Origin: Begonia masoniana
Lineage: Eukaryota > Streptophyta > Magnoliopsida > Cucurbitales > Begoniaceae
NCBI GenBank assembly: GCA_022432975.1
Contig: CM039512.1
Span: forward strand, 28,018,863-28,082,862
Direction of reading: 5' to 3'
DNA: 64,000 nt
Made by a program: the position numbers and the translations under genes. Position 1 is the first letter of the stretch; the number at the start of each line of letters is the position of its first letter. The notes under the pieces were generated by a model. It ran no database searches. It worked only from the letters and a program-made list of their open reading frames with translations, and was not told the DNA's origin. Below, piece after piece: positions 41,836 to 54,056 of the stretch.

Positions 41836-43238
41836 CTAGCGTCCGTAGCTAGCCGAGCACCGTCCAAAAGTCGTCTCCACCTAAAGCATTCCACAATTAA
41901 GAACATTAAAATCGATCCTAAATAAACGAACTCTAAACTTAAACTAAGTCTTTAGCCAAATCCAACTAAAACCTAATTAAATGGGCCACTAATTTGGGTT
42001 TGGTAAAAACCGACCCGAAACTCAAACGTGCATAACTTTTGCGTCGGATATCAGAATCGAACGATTCTAGTGGCCACGTACTCCTCTAATAACCTATTTT
42101 AATCTGCCAAAAGGGATTTTAAAACAAACGACCAGAGCTAGGTCAATTTATCAAAAACCCGAAACTGCCCCTTTACCCAAAATTTCTCTTTTTCAATTTT
42201 TCATCAAAACTCTCTCAATTTCTCACTAATCTATCCTCTTAACATCCAATTAACATAAACTAACCTAAAATCGAAGTTCCATTAAGCAAAACCCGAGTGC
42301 CCTAAATCGGGCTTCACTGTTTTTCGCTCAAATTGAGCGTTCCACGGCCAATCGACAATAGCCGGCCCTAGGGTTGGCAAACCCACGCCGGAAGCAGCCC
42401 ATTTCGGCCGGTGATCGGAGCTCAATCGAGCTCACCACACACAGCCACAAACCGAACCAAAACAGAGAAAACCGAGCTCACCTGGTCGGTTCGTGCGCGG
42501 AGTCAGGCCGGAGACTGGCCGTCGCCGTCGTCTGGTCGGAGAGGGCCGGAAAACGCCGGCGTTGGCCGCCGATCGCAGCTCGCGTCGCCTCTCCCCCTTC
42601 GCTGCCCTGCCTTCGGCGTTCGGGGCTCGACAAACAACAGAAATCAATTCTGTTGTTTGTTTTGTTTTTATTGTTATTATTATTATTTTTAATAATAATA
42701 ATAATAATAATACTAATAACAATACTCCTATTAATTCCTATTAACTCCTTTAATATACCGTTTTGTTCTTCCGTAAATTCCGTTAACTCTCGTTCTTAAT
42801 TATAACCCACGGCTTAATTTCACTGGAAGTGCCCGAATCTAAATTAATTAACCAATTAGGTTAACCAAACTTATTCACTTTTATTTTCAAATTACTTAAA
42901 ACAATTATTTTATTATTCTTTTATTTTCTCTCTAATTCTTTCCTTTTAAAATTCCCGGGCGTTACAAATGATGTTTAAATCTAAATATGTTTTTGATGAT
43001 GTGTTTGTATGGTATTATGTATTGATTATGTTATTATGAGAATATATATGCATTATGTTTATTGAATGAGAATAATGAATATGCATTTGAGATTAATCTG
43101 TTGAAAATACCCTTGAAAAAGGTATTTTAGTTATCTAATGAATCTGGTTAAGTGTTCTAGGTGTGACTAGTTAAACAGGGCTGAGAATTTCATATCCACT
43201 GTTAGCAGAACAATTTTTGATATCCACCGGTTGAAGAA

Positions 43239-44350
43239 AAAGAACAACAAAAATCGAAGTCGTTCAGAGACTGCATCATCCGATAGGAAAACAACAAAAA
43301 TCGAAGTCGTTCAGAGACTGCATCATCCGATAGGAAAACAACAAAAATCGAAGTCGTTCAGAGACTGCATCATCCGATAGGAAAACAACAAAAATCGAAG
43401 TCGTTCAGAGACTGCATCATCCGATAGGAAAACAACAAAAATCGAAGTCGTTCAGAGACTGCATCATCCGATAGGAAAACAACAAAAATCGAAGTCGTTC
43501 AGAGACTGCATCATCCGATAGGAAAACAACAAAAATCGAAGTCGTTCAGAGACTGCATCATCCGATAGGAAAACAACAAAAATCGAAGTCGTTCAGAGAC
43601 TGCATCATCCGATAGGAAAACAACAAAAATCGAAGTCGTTCAGAGACTGCATCATCCGATAGGAAAACAACAAAAATCGAAGTCGTTCAGAGACTGCATC
43701 ATCCGATAGGAAAACAACAAAAATCGAAGTCGTTCAGAGACTGCATCATCCGATAGGAAAACAACAAAAATCGAAGTCGTTCAGAGACTGCATCATCCGA
43801 TAGGAAAACAACAAAAATCGAAGTCGTTCAGAGACTGCATCATCCGATAGGAAAACAACAAAAATCGAAGTCGTTCAGAGACTGCATCATCCGATAGGAA
43901 AACAACAAAAATCGAAGTCGTTCAGAGACTGCATCATCCGATAGGAAAACAACAAAAATCGAAGTCGTTCAGAGACTGCATCATCCGATAGGAAAACAAC
44001 AAAAATCGAAGTCGTTCAGAGACTGCATCATCCGATAGGAAAACAACAAAAATCGAAGTCGTTCAGAGACTGCATCATCCGATAGGAAAACAACAAAAAT
44101 CGAAGTCGTTCAGAGACTGCATCATCCGATAGGAAAACAACAAAAATCGAAGTCGTTCAGAGACTGCATCATCCGATAGGAAAACAACAAAAATCGAAGT
44201 CGTTCAGAGACTGCATCATCCGATAGGAAAACAACAAAAATCGATGCATCATCCGATAGGAAACACAAAAATCGAAGTCGTTCAGAGACTGCATCATCCG
44301 ATAGGAAAACAACAAAAATCGAAGTCGTTCAGAGACTGCATCATCCGATG
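43239..44350. repeat. 47-bp tandem array in 5' LTR of E
   Basis: About 22 units with CATCATCCGATAGGAAAACA and ATCGAAGTCGTTCAGAGACT, one truncated near 44243-44262, then diverged copies to about 44400. The 3' LTR has only two such units (56572-56690), with ACGACAAAAATCG in place of ACAACAAAAATCG. From 44433 a hairpin CGTCTCCGC / GCGGAAGACG encloses TCACTAAACGACAAAG. Confidence 0.95.
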
Positions 44351-45290
44351 GGAAAACGACAAAACCGAAGTCGTTTTAAAGATTGCTTCATCCGAAGGGA
44401 AAACTACAAAGGCGGATGACTTCAAAAAAGAACGTCTCCGCTCACTAAACGACAAAGGCGGAAGACGTCTAGGAATACATCATCCGATACCGGTTCAGTT
44501 CTTTAAAGCAACATATTCCGATGGCAGTTCAGCGTTATATTGTTTCATCTGCCGATTCCGGTTCAAGCTTATGAAGCTGCATCCACCGATGGCGGTTCAA
44601 GACTATAAAGCAACATTGTCTTCCGCCAGAATTCAAAATAACTGCGAAGCTACAGTGACGTCGTTTTCAGCCTTAACTCCAGAACATTAATGGAAACGAC
44701 GAACAGCAATTTCAGATGCAACAGATATCTGCTTGAGTACGGATGCTTCCCAACGGTAACATTTTTCCATTTGTAGAAAGAAGCATTCAATACTGTGAAG
44801 CAGAAATTAGACAGAGTATTTAAGCCAAAAAAAAAAAAAGCTCGAAGAAAGAACTTTTTGTGAATTTTATCCTTGAGCCCTAACCTGCGAAATTTATCAT
44901 ACTCTGTATTTCTTCTACACCTCTCGATTTTAACTTGAGATTTAATCCTTGTGAGAGTGTAGTCTGAGCTTGCAATTTACAAACTCAAAAATCTGTATAA
45001 GGCGGTGGATTGTCGCCCGTGAAGAACAATCCAGATCTGTAAAAGGCAGTTGATCGGAGCCCAGAATTTTGATCTGTTTATTCTCGTGAGGAGAAGGTTA
45101 AGGATCTTCAAAGGGAAAACCTTGAAGCGTGGATGTAGGCAGGTTTTGGCCGAACCACGTAAAACCCGTGTGTTGAATTTTCTCTCTATCTCTCTTTTAC
45201 TGGTTGTTTGTTTGCTGTTAGTTTAAGAAATTTTGAAAAGGTCTAATTCACCCCCCTTCCCCCCCTCTTAGACAATCTCGATCCTACAAT

Positions 45291-45302
45291 TGGTATCAAA
45301 GC
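45291..45302 (+). promoter_or_regulatory. Primer-binding site of element E
   Basis: TGGTATCAAAGC two bases after the LTR end CCTACA; initiator tRNA-Met type. Confidence 0.85.
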
Positions 45303-45353
45303 AAGGTTTGTCATTATCTAAGTTGTATTTGAATACTCTGTGAGATATTAACC

Positions 45354-46919
45354 ATGGCATTCAACACAAACACCTCACACATTGAGGGTCAATCCATTTC
45401 TCGTCCACCACTGTTTGATGGCAGTGATTATGTTTATTGGAAAGCAAGAATAAGAACATTCATTCAAGCTATGGATTATGAGATTTGGAATATAATAGAG
45501 AATGGCCCTTTCAAGGCCATGAAAACTGTAGAGGGAAAAAGTGTTCCTAAGGACTCTACTGATTTAATTGAGTCCAATAAGAGAAATCTAAGTCTTTATG
45601 CCAAGGCAATAAAAACCCTGTATTGTGCTCTAATTAGAGATGAATTTAATAGAGTGCAAGGGTGTGAAAGTGCTTAAGAAATTTGGCACTTATTAGAAGT
45701 CACACATGAGGGAACTAACCAAGTAAAGGAGAGTAAATTGAGCATGTTAGTTCACGAATATGAACTGTTTTCTATAGAAAAAGAAGAAACCATTAGTTCT
45801 ATGTTCACTCGATTTACTAACATCACTAATGGTCTTAAAGTTCTTGGTAAGATTTATTCAGGTGAAGAACAGGTAAGAAAAATTTTGAGATGCCTACCTA
45901 GAGCCTGACAACCAAAGGTGACAGCAATACAAGAGGCTCGGGATCTAAAGGTGCTCAAGCTTGAAGAGCTCATTGGCTCTCTGATGACTCATGAGATAAC
46001 CATGAGGGCCAATGATAAGGAAGATCTCAAAGAAAATGAGATCAATAAAAGGAAGGATATTGCTCTGAAAGCCTCTTCGAGCAAAAATGAAGCATCTGAG
46101 GAAGAAGTAGAAGAAGATGATGAGGACATTGCTCTCATCACTAGGAGATTCAACAAGTTTCTCCGTAGGAAGAAGCTGCAAGGGAGAAATTTTCCAAGGA
46201 ATGAAAAACTTCCTAAAGACAAGGAGATTACCTGTTTTGGGTGCGGCAAGCCTGGCCACATGAAAGCAGATTGTCCACAGGCCAAGAAATATCCCAAGAA
46301 GTTTAAGAAGAAGGCTATGAAGGCCACTTGGGATGACAGTGAAGGCGACACCTCTTCTTCAGAAGATGAGGAAGTAGCCAACCTGTGCTTTATGGCACAC
46401 GAAAATGAGGTTAGTGTTTCCTCAAGTGATAGTGAATCTGATGATGATGGTGATATGATTGATGCATTTAATGATTTGGTAAAACAATTTAGCATGTTAA
46501 AGGCTAAATAGAATTTGTTGAAAAGTGAAAATGCAAGTATAGTTGAAAAGCATGTCAAGGAAACTAATCTGCATGAAAAGGAAGTTATTGAACTTAAAAA
46601 GAAAAATAAGACTTTGAATAATCTTGTTCTTTGGTTCTCAAATGGTAACAAGAACTTAACACTGCTGATAGGAAATCATAGAGCTACTCATGATAAGGCA
46701 AGTATAGGTTATGATAAGTTCAATAAAAGGAAAGCTTTTAAGAATTTTTTTGTCAAACCTTCCACTTGTCATGCATGTAATAAAGTATGACATAAATCCT
46801 TTGAGTGTCCTTTAAAATCAAACAATATCAAATCTGGTAGTAAACTTCAATGGGTTCCTAAGGGAACCAGACCTAACTCTAGGACCCAAAAGGTTTGGGT
46901 ACCAAAGAAGACAACTTGA
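45354..46919 (+). pseudogene. Copia gag of element E
   Basis: ATG at 45354 in good context (ACCATGGC). The N-terminus SISRPPLFDGSDYVYWKARI and WNIIENGP is typical of SIRE-type gag. CCHC knuckle CFGCGKPGHMKADC lies at about 46231-46275; a second, CHACNKV-stop-HKSFEC, has TGA at 46788 where Gly is expected. Further stops: TAA at 45675, TGA at 45906 (Trp expected), TAG at 46509 (Gln expected) and TGA at 46917. An acidic stretch (EEEVEEDDEDIALI) and a coiled-coil-like Lys/Glu segment (46520-46640) lie between. All in one frame, so the lesions are point substitutions. Confidence 0.88.
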
Positions 46920-49900
46920 TCTTCTGTTTTGCAGGTTGACTGTTCTCCCGAGAAGAATCTGTGGTACCTTGACAGTGGTTGTTCAAGGCATATGACGGAA
47001 GACTCAATCAAGTTTGCTGTTGTCAACAAGAAGAAGGGCAGTGTTACTTTTGGTGGAAACCAAAAGGACAAGATTGTTGGCATCGGCAATATAGGTAATC
47101 CTTCTAATCCAATCATTGAAAATGTTTTATTAGGAGAAGGATTAAAACATAATCTACTGAGCATAAGTCAATTGTGTGACAAAGGCTATAAAGTAACATT
47201 TATATCAAATACTTGTGTGATCAAAGACATTTCAAATAACAATGTTCTGTTTAAAGGCTTTAGAAAAGAAAATGTCTATATTATTGATCTGACTGATTTT
47301 GAGCATGTTGATGAGAAATGTTTTGCTGTTAATTCTTCCAATGACTGCTGGACTTGGCATAGGAGATTAGGTCATGTAGGAATGGATACCTTAGCTAAGA
47401 TTACTAGGGAGAATTTAGTTAGAGGGATCCCTAAGATATCCTTTGAGAAGGATAAGGTCTGTGAAGCCTGCCAAATGGGAAAGCAGATCAAAAGTTCTTT
47501 TGCATCTAAGAATGCAATTTCTACTTCAAAGCCTCTCCAACTCCTTCATATGGACCTCTTCGGTCCTTCCAATATAGCCAGCTTAGGAGGCAAATTCTAT
47601 GCCTTTGTTATTGTAGATGACTTCTCTATATTCACTTGGGTATATTTTCTGAAGTCTAAGGATGAGACTTTTGATACCTTTTCTAGCTTTAGGAAAAGAG
47701 TTCAAAATGAAAAGGAGCTCACCATTGTCGCTATTCGTAGTGATCATGGTGGAGAATTTGAAAATGAAAGATTTGAACTCTTGTGTCTCAAATATGGAAT
47801 TGAGCACAATTTCTCCTCTCCTAGAACCCCTCAGCAAAATGGTGTTGTTGAGAGGAAAAATAGGTCTCTTCAAGAACTAGCCCGAACCATGCTAAATGAG
47901 AATTCATTTCCTAAGTACTTCTGGGCTGAAGTTGTCTCAACAGTTTGCTATGTGCTCAATCGGGTCTCAATAAGACCTATTCTTGAGAAAACTCCATATG
48001 AGCTCTGGAGTGGAAAAACTCCTTCTGTTAAGTACTTTAGAGCCTTTGGTAGTAAATGCTTCATTCTTAATACTAAGGATAACTTAGGAAAATTTGATTC
48101 TAAATCTGATCTTGAAATTTTTCTTGGTTATTCTCTTACTAGTAAAGCATATAGAGTATTCAATAAGAGAACTCTAGTTGTAGAAGAATCAGTTCATGTT
48201 AACTTTGATGAGACCCCTCATCCCACAATCAATGTGGATGAGGATGATACTTTGGATAAACAACTGGATTCTCTTTCTTTAGAAAAGCCTAGTGATTCTC
48301 TTCAAGTAGAAAAATCTTTAGAACCCTCTTCTACTTCTCTAGATATTGTTCTTGTCAAGGATGAAAATTCTGCTCTTCCTAGAGATTGGAAATACGTTAA
48401 AGACCATCCTTTAGATGAAGTCTTAGGTGATCCTTCATTAGGATTTAAGACTAGATCCTCTCTTAGGAACCTCTGTGCCAATGTGGCATTCATTTATCAA
48501 GTAGAGCCTAAGAAATTTGAAGAGGCCGAGAATGATGAGAATTGGATTATGGCTATGCAGGATGAATTAAATCAGTTTGAAAGGAGCAATGTATGAGAAC
48601 TTGTTCCACGGCCTAAGGATCATCCCATTATTAGAACAAAATGGGTTTACAAGAATAAATTAGATGAAAATGAAATTGTTGTTAGAAATAAGGCTAGACT
48701 TGTAGCTAAGGGATACTCTCAAGAAGAGGGTATTGATTTTGAGGAATCTTTTGTCCCTGTAGCTAGACTAGAGTCAATCAGGATGCTCTTAGCTTTTGTC
48801 TGCTACAAAAACTTCACTCTCTTTCAAATGGATGTAAAGAGTGCATTCTTAAATGGTTATATAATAGAAGAAGTTTATGTTGAGCAACCTTTAGGTTTTG
48901 AAGCCTTTGATAAACCCGACCATGTCTTCAAATTAAGGAAAGCTCTTTATGGTCTTAAGCAGGCCCCTAGAGCTTGGTATGATAGATTGAAGAATTTCCT
49001 TGATGAAAGAAATTTCAAAAAAGGGAACACCGACTCAACTCTGTTTACCAAGCAAAAGGAGGAAGACATTCTGTTAGTTCAGATTTATGTCGATGACATT
49101 ATTTTTGGATCAACTAATGTCACAATGTGTAATGAATTTTCTCCCTCATGCAAAGTGAATTTGAAATTAGTATGATGGGGGAGTTAAAATTTTTCTTAGG
49201 TTTCCATATTAGTCAATCTCCTGATGGAATTTTCTTCTGTCAAGAAAAATACATCAAGGAACTTCTAAAGAAATTTGGTTTAGAATCTGTCAAGTCTTCC
49301 AAGACTCCTATGAGTACCACAACTAAATTAGATAAAGATGAAAAAGGAATAAGTGTTGATATTAAAAAATATCGTGGTATGATTGGATCACTACTATATC
49401 TGACTGCTAGTAGGCCAGATGTACTCTTTAGCGTCTGTTTATGTGCTAGATTCCAAGTTTCTCCTAAAGAATCCCACTTAAATGCAGTCAAGAGAATATT
49501 TAAATATTTGAGTGGAACTTATGATCTTAGTTTATGGTATCCTAAAGGCACTTCTTTTGATCTGATTGGATACTCAGATTCTGACTATGCTGGTAGTCTA
49601 GTTGATAGGAAAAGCACTAGTGGAACATGTCAGTTCTTTGGTGAATCTCTAGTCTCCTGATATTCTAAGAAACAGAATTCTGTTGCATTGTCAACTGCTA
49701 AGAGTGAATGTATTGCTGCAGGCAGTTGTTGTGCACAAATGCTTTGGATGAAACGGACTTTGGAAGATTATAATCTATTTTATGATAGGATTCCTATTCG
49801 GTGTGATAACACCAGTGCTATCAACATTTCTAAAAATCATATTCAGCATTCTAGAACCAAGCATATCGATGTCAGATATCACTTCATAAGAGAGCATGTT

Positions 49901-50035
49901 CTAAGAGGTAATATCTTCTTAGAGTTTGTAAATTCTGTAGATCAATTGGCCGACATCTTTACTAAGTCTTTGGATGAGAAAACCTTCTGTGGTATAAGGA
50001 TAAGATTAGGCCTTATTAGGTGTGAGAAGAGTTAA
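46920..50035 (+). pseudogene. Copia pol of element E
   Basis: Protease LWYLDSGCSRHMT (about 46970). Integrase: zinc motif WHRRLGHVGMDTLAKI ... CEACQMGKQ, core MDLFGPSNIASLGGKFYAFV, VDDFSIFTWVYF, IRSDHGGEFEN and the downstream Glu in RTPQQNGVVERKN. TGA at 48594 replaces a Trp (SNV*ELVPRP). [36 protein letters not shown], catalytic [10 protein letters not shown] (about 49090). A frameshift at about 49140 precedes [23 protein letters not shown] at 49658 again replaces Trp. RNase H: KSECIAAGSCCAQMLWMKR and RTKHIDVRYHFIREHV, DQLADIFTKSL. Recently intact but now inactive. Confidence 0.92.
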
Positions 50036-50101
50036 GTTTTTCTTCTTTCCCTGCCTTTGATATTCACATCTCCCGCTATTTACTATTCATCGGACGATAT
50101 G

Positions 50102-50142
50102 CATCATCCGGTTTCCGGAAGACGTTTTTGTATCGGATGATG
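50102..50142. promoter_or_regulatory. Hairpin before the third ORF of E
   Basis: CATCATCCG (50102-50110) and CGGATGATG (50134-50142) form a perfect 9-bp stem with a 23-base loop. Related words (TCGGACGATATGC, CATCGGGTGATC, ATCGGGCGATGCCC) surround it at 50089-50223. It lies in the 134-nt spacer between the pol stop and the extended ORF start. Confidence 0.6.
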
Positions 50143-50369
50143 TTGTCTTTAATCTGAGGACACGTGCAATCCATCGGGTGATCTCCGACTTTCACATTTG
50201 TCTTTCTCTAATCGGGCGATGCCCTATTTCATTTAAATTCTTTTTCTTTACAAAGACGCTTCATCTTTCGCGCTCTTTCATTTGCTTCTGCTCTAACAGA
50301 CGTTTTTTCCCCTTTCCAAAACCCTTCTATTCTTCGTGTTTTCGCTCTGTCAGTTCTTCAATCGATTCA

Positions 50370-52310
50370 ATGGCATCCTCCTCTAGAGCTGGTAAGGAAC
50401 CCGCTACTAAGAAGGCCAAGACTACCACCCATCAGCCGCGAGAACTGCCTCGGGCTACACAATGGCCAACTCACTATTTCCTCACTCAATATGCAGAAGA
50501 GAGGTATCACAATGACTTCAAACTTAAATCATTGATTCCCAGTCGGGGTTTGGTTCCTGATGAATTAGCAGGATTAGATTTAGTTAGACCTCTGACGCAC
50601 GTAGGCTTATTTAGTTTATTTGATGTTGATTCCTTTTACTACCCGACTGCTATTAGAATGTTCTATGCCAATCTGGGCCATGCTTCTGACCTTTCAGCTA
50701 TTTCAAGCTATGTGTATGGAAAACGCATAGTTTTAACCTCTCAAACCATCAATGAAATTCTTGAGTGCCCCCAGTTGGACAACGAAGCCACATTTTATGA
50801 CACAGGGTCTACGCCCCCTGATCTTATTTCTACTAAGGGTCGTCTGTTCTTACAGACTATTGCTCTTGATCCGAACAATATCCCTACTCCTTTGAAGAGC
50901 AAACATCTCAATATAAGGGCTCGGCTGTTTCACCAAATGATAGGATATAATATCATTCCCAAGAACGGTCATTATGATGAAGTGAGTACAATGGAACTAT
51001 TTGTCCTGATGGCAATCTACAACAAGACTCCTTTCAACATAGGATATGTTGTTTTAAGACGAATGATTCAGAGTACTTCCGGCAGGTCTACATCTCTTCC
51101 ATACAACCTACTTCTTATGAAGATTTTTGGGAAATTTGAGGTAGAATTTCCAGAGGACGATGATCCCTTCCGGCTTCAACCTTCGAGCTACTATTCTGCT
51201 TCAACATTGAAAATGATGAGGATCAAAAGGAACATAAAGGGAGAATACTTCTTGGATGAGCCTAAGAAGAAGGCTTCTAGGGTACCTGCTGTTGAACAGG
51301 GGAAGAGGAAGTTTCTCCTGCCTGAGGAATCAGTTCAAGAAGGAGGGGATGAGTCTGAAATCCCAACCTTTGATAATTCCCCTTCTCACTCTCAGGCTTC
51401 TCGCTCCCATCTTTCTCCTCAAGTGCCAAGATATCCTGCAACAACCTCTCCAGCCTATATTTTTAAGGCACTCTCAGCTCCCTCCTTTGCACCCCTTCCT
51501 CCTTCTCCTCCACCTGCACCTTTGCTGCTCTCTCTGCCTGCTTCACCACCGTCTCCACCCTTGTCACTTGCTCCTCCTCCACCTCCTACGAGACATTCTT
51601 CTCCTCCACCAGCCCCAAGCAACTCTGTTACCTCTCTTCCAATTCCAGAGACTCCCGCTTCTCCTCCACCTGCGCTTTTGTTGCCCTCACTCTCTGCTCT
51701 TCCACCTATCTCTCCAGTCATCCAATCTGCTTCTTCACAAATTGCTCCTATAATCCCAACAACTACTCAAGTCCATACTCTTCCAACTACTCCTGTCACA
51801 CCTCTCACTTATCACAGACGATTTTCTATGAGTGAGGATCAGTACCTTGAGTTGAAATCAAGCGTTGAGAGTCTTGGGACAGCTCTCTGCTCCATTCAAA
51901 GTCAGATTGACAAATCTCTAGATGCCAAGCTTGAAAAGAACCAAAAGGAAATGGGCATCGCTTTGGATACAGGTCTTGATTTGCTGTCACAGAAAATGGC
52001 TGCTGATAGACGCTTTGTTGCCAGGGAACTTGAGTATCTCCGATCTTCAGTTGAAGCTTTGAATCCCGAACCTGAACCCGAACCATCTAGTTCTGTCAGT
52101 GTCACAGAGGCCTGCTATGAAGATCTTTTTCTTCCTTTTTCCAGGCCTGCAGTTGCTGAAGATGTGCGCTTTCTGTCGTTGGATCTTCAGGAGGCTGAAC
52201 TGGCATTCTCTCCTCCTGTTGCCTCTCCTGCTAGTCCATCTGTCGAGCCTCCTCCATGTCTGGACATGGTGGTGTACACAGAACCTTCTCCACCTCCGGC
52301 TCCATGTTAG
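50370..52310 (+). CDS. Third ORF of SIRE-like element; plant-transposon-type domain, Pro-rich, coiled coil
   Basis: The frame is open from 50178; I prefer the ATG at 50370 (MASSSRAGKEPATKKAKTTT, 646 codons) because the upstream part has unremarkable composition. Domain order: a basic KKAK patch (possible nuclear signal); residues about 30-290 with HYFLTQYAEERYHNDFKLKS, FYYPTAIRMFYANLG, YVYGKRIVLTSQTINEILEC and a helical region that, from memory, fits the putative plant transposon protein domain; a Pro/Ser/Leu-rich linker (about 360-550); then a predicted coiled coil (SMSEDQYLELKSSVESLG to AADRRFVARELEYL). No signal peptide or transmembrane helix is apparent, so an envelope role is not supported. 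It is the only intact retroelement ORF here. It sits between pol and the polypurine tract, where SIRE elements carry their extra ORF. Function unknown. Confidence 0.7.
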   Translation: MASSSRAGKEPATKKAKTTTHQPRELPRATQWPTHYFLTQYAEERYHNDFKLKSLIPSRGLVPDELAGLDLVRPLTHVGLFSLFDVDSFYYPTAIRMFYANLGHASDLSAISSYVYGKRIVLTSQTINEILECPQLDNEATFYDTGSTPPDLISTKGRLFLQTIALDPNNIPTPLKSKHLNIRARLFHQMIGYNIIPKNGHYDEVSTMELFVLMAIYNKTPFNIGYVVLRRMIQSTSGRSTSLPYNLLLMKIFGKFEVEFPEDDDPFRLQPSSYYSASTLKMMRIKRNIKGEYFLDEPKKKASRVPAVEQGKRKFLLPEESVQEGGDESEIPTFDNSPSHSQASRSHLSPQVPRYPATTSPAYIFKALSAPSFAPLPPSPPPAPLLLSLPASPPSPPLSLAPPPPPTRHSSPPPAPSNSVTSLPIPETPASPPPALLLPSLSALPPISPVIQSASSQIAPIIPTTTQVHTLPTTPVTPLTYHRRFSMSEDQYLELKSSVESLGTALCSIQSQIDKSLDAKLEKNQKEMGIALDTGLDLLSQKMAADRRFVARELEYLRSSVEALNPEPEPEPSSSVSVTEACYEDLFLPFSRPAVAEDVRFLSLDLQEAELAFSPPVASPASPSVEPPPCLDMVVYTEPSPPPAPC

Positions 52311-52759
52311 GCCATGGTGGTCTATCAACCACTCATCCCTCATGATATTCATTCACTTCCAGCACTTGTGGCTGCATATTTTAATTTGAACCTTGAAGTG
52401 CCCTCTTGGGTTCAACAAGCTTTTTGGAATCATTTTTTAGCTTTCTTCAAATAGATTTTTTTTATATACACTTTTATTGGTCTTCTAATACAATTACTCT
52501 AATCTTCTTTTCTGAATCGATTGTTTTGTTGAATGCATTGCTTCTGCTGTCTCTCTGATTGTTTTTTATACTGTCAATGGGGGAGAATTAATGTATTTGA
52601 TTGAGCATGATTAGCATGTAGTATGAAATTATTTTGATATGCTAGTTCTGGATATGCTCTGTGTTTGTAACTAGATAAAATGCATATATTGTGGGGGAGC
52701 TAGGATTATGGGGGAGAGTTATGATTAATCAAATTTACAACTTATATTTTGTCATCATC
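52311..52759 (+). other. Untranslated tail of element E
   Basis: AT-rich, no ORF. Contains GGGGGAGAATTAATG and GGGGGAGC/GGGGGAGAG purine tracts (about 52577-52720) that resemble degenerate extra polypurine tracts. Confidence 0.6.
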
Positions 52760-52773
52760 AAAAAGGGGGAGAT
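52760..52773 (+). promoter_or_regulatory. Polypurine tract of element E
   Basis: AAAAAGGGGGAGAT immediately before the LTR start TGTTGACTT; typical of SIRE/Maximus elements. Confidence 0.88.
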
Positions 52774-53276
52774 TGTTGACTTAAATGATGTTTAAGTCTA
52801 AATATGTTTTTGATGATGTGTTTGTATGGTTATTATTGTAATTTGATTATGTTTATTGAATGAGAATAATGAATATGCATTTGAGATTAATCTGTTGAAA
52901 ATACTCTTGGAAAGAGTATTTTAGTTATCTAATGAATCTGGTTAAGTGTTCTAGGTGTGATATTTAAACAGTGCTGAGAATTTCATATCCACTGTTAGCA
53001 TAACAATTTTTGATATCCACCGGTGTAACACCCGGAATTTTAAGAGAAAATAAAATAATAGGTAATTGTTTAATAAATAATTGTTTTAAGTAATTTAAAA
53101 GAAAAGTGAATAAATTTGGTTAACCTGATTGGTTAATTAATTTAGATTCGGGCATTTCCAATGAAATTAAGCCGTAAGTTATATAATTAAGAACGAGATT
53201 TAACGGAATTTACGGAAGGGCAAAACGGTATATTAACGTTTTAATAGGAATTAATATTAGGATTATTAATATTAGG

Positions 53277-53327
<51 letters not shown>

Positions 53328-54056
53328 AACGTAAAAACAACACAAACAACCGAGGTTGTTTGTGTTCGAGCCCGACGCCGAGCAGCGAAGCGCGCAGGGG
53401 GGGGGGGAAAAAGCGCGGCGACGCGGCGCCGTTCGCCGGCGAGCTCCGGCCTTCTCCGGCCAGACGGCGGCGACAAAGGATCTCCGGCCATCCTCGCGCA
53501 CGAACCGACGGTGAGCTCCCCTGTTTTGGTTCGGTTTTCACCCGGTTTCGGGTTTGTTCGTGGCCGGCTGTGACGAGCCGGTTTTGGCTCCGATCGCCGC
53601 CCGTTTTGGTCGCCTCCGGCGAGGGTTTGCTGACCCTTGGTCCGGCTTTGGTCGAATGGCAGTGGTGAGCCCGATTTGGGCGAAATTCAGTGAATGCCCG
53701 AATTAGGGCACTCGGGTTTTGCTCAATGTAGCTTCGATTTTAGGTTAGATATTGCTAATTGGATGTTAGTAGGATAGATTGGTGAAGAAATTGATGAGTT
53801 TTGATGAAAAATCGAAAAAGTGGAATTTTCTGAAAAAGGGCAGTTTCGGGTTTCTGCAAAATTGACCTAGCTCCGGTCATTTGTTTTAAAATTCTTTTGG
53901 CAGATTAAAATAGGTTATTAGAGGAGTACGTGGCCGCTGGAATCGTTCGATTCCGATAACCGACGCGAAAGTTACGCGCGTTCGAAGTTTAGGTCGGTTT
54001 TTACCGAACCCAAAATAGTGGCCCGTTTAGTTAGATTTTGTTAGATTAAGCTATAA

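Larger units (their letters stand above)
39455..42966 (-). mobile_element. Solo LTR F
   Basis: TGTGACGACCCC at 39455 to GGGCGTTACA at 42966, flanked by AATGA on each side (39450-39454, 42967-42971). Inverted relative to G, same family as D and G. It lies 15 bp inside the SIRE LTR. GC-rich leader near 42490-42640 and a short TTATTA/AATAAT tract near 42670 are shared with G. ORFs here are incidental. Confidence 0.9.
39440..45288 (+). mobile_element. 5' LTR of element E
   Basis: Without solo LTR F it is about 2,332 bp, against about 1,314 bp for the 3' LTR without G. Nearly all the excess is the 47-bp array at 43239-44350. Ends AATCTCGATCCTACA just before the primer-binding site. Confidence 0.9.

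Noticed and set aside
42374..42799. Arg/Gly-rich ORFs in the GC-rich leaders of solo LTRs F and G (also 53210-53668)
   Set aside because: Overlapping frames on both strands in a GC-rich untranslated leader, not conserved between the two LTRs.
51256..51753. Leu/His/Pro-rich ORF overlapping the third SIRE ORF
   Set aside because: A shadow of the proline-rich linker in another frame.
50178..52310. Retroviral envelope gene in the SIRE-like element
   Set aside because: No signal peptide, transmembrane segment or cleavage site is visible; the N-terminal domain looks like a plant repeat protein.
52760..52773. G-quadruplex or regulatory purine tract
   Set aside because: Its place just before the LTR identifies it as the polypurine tract.
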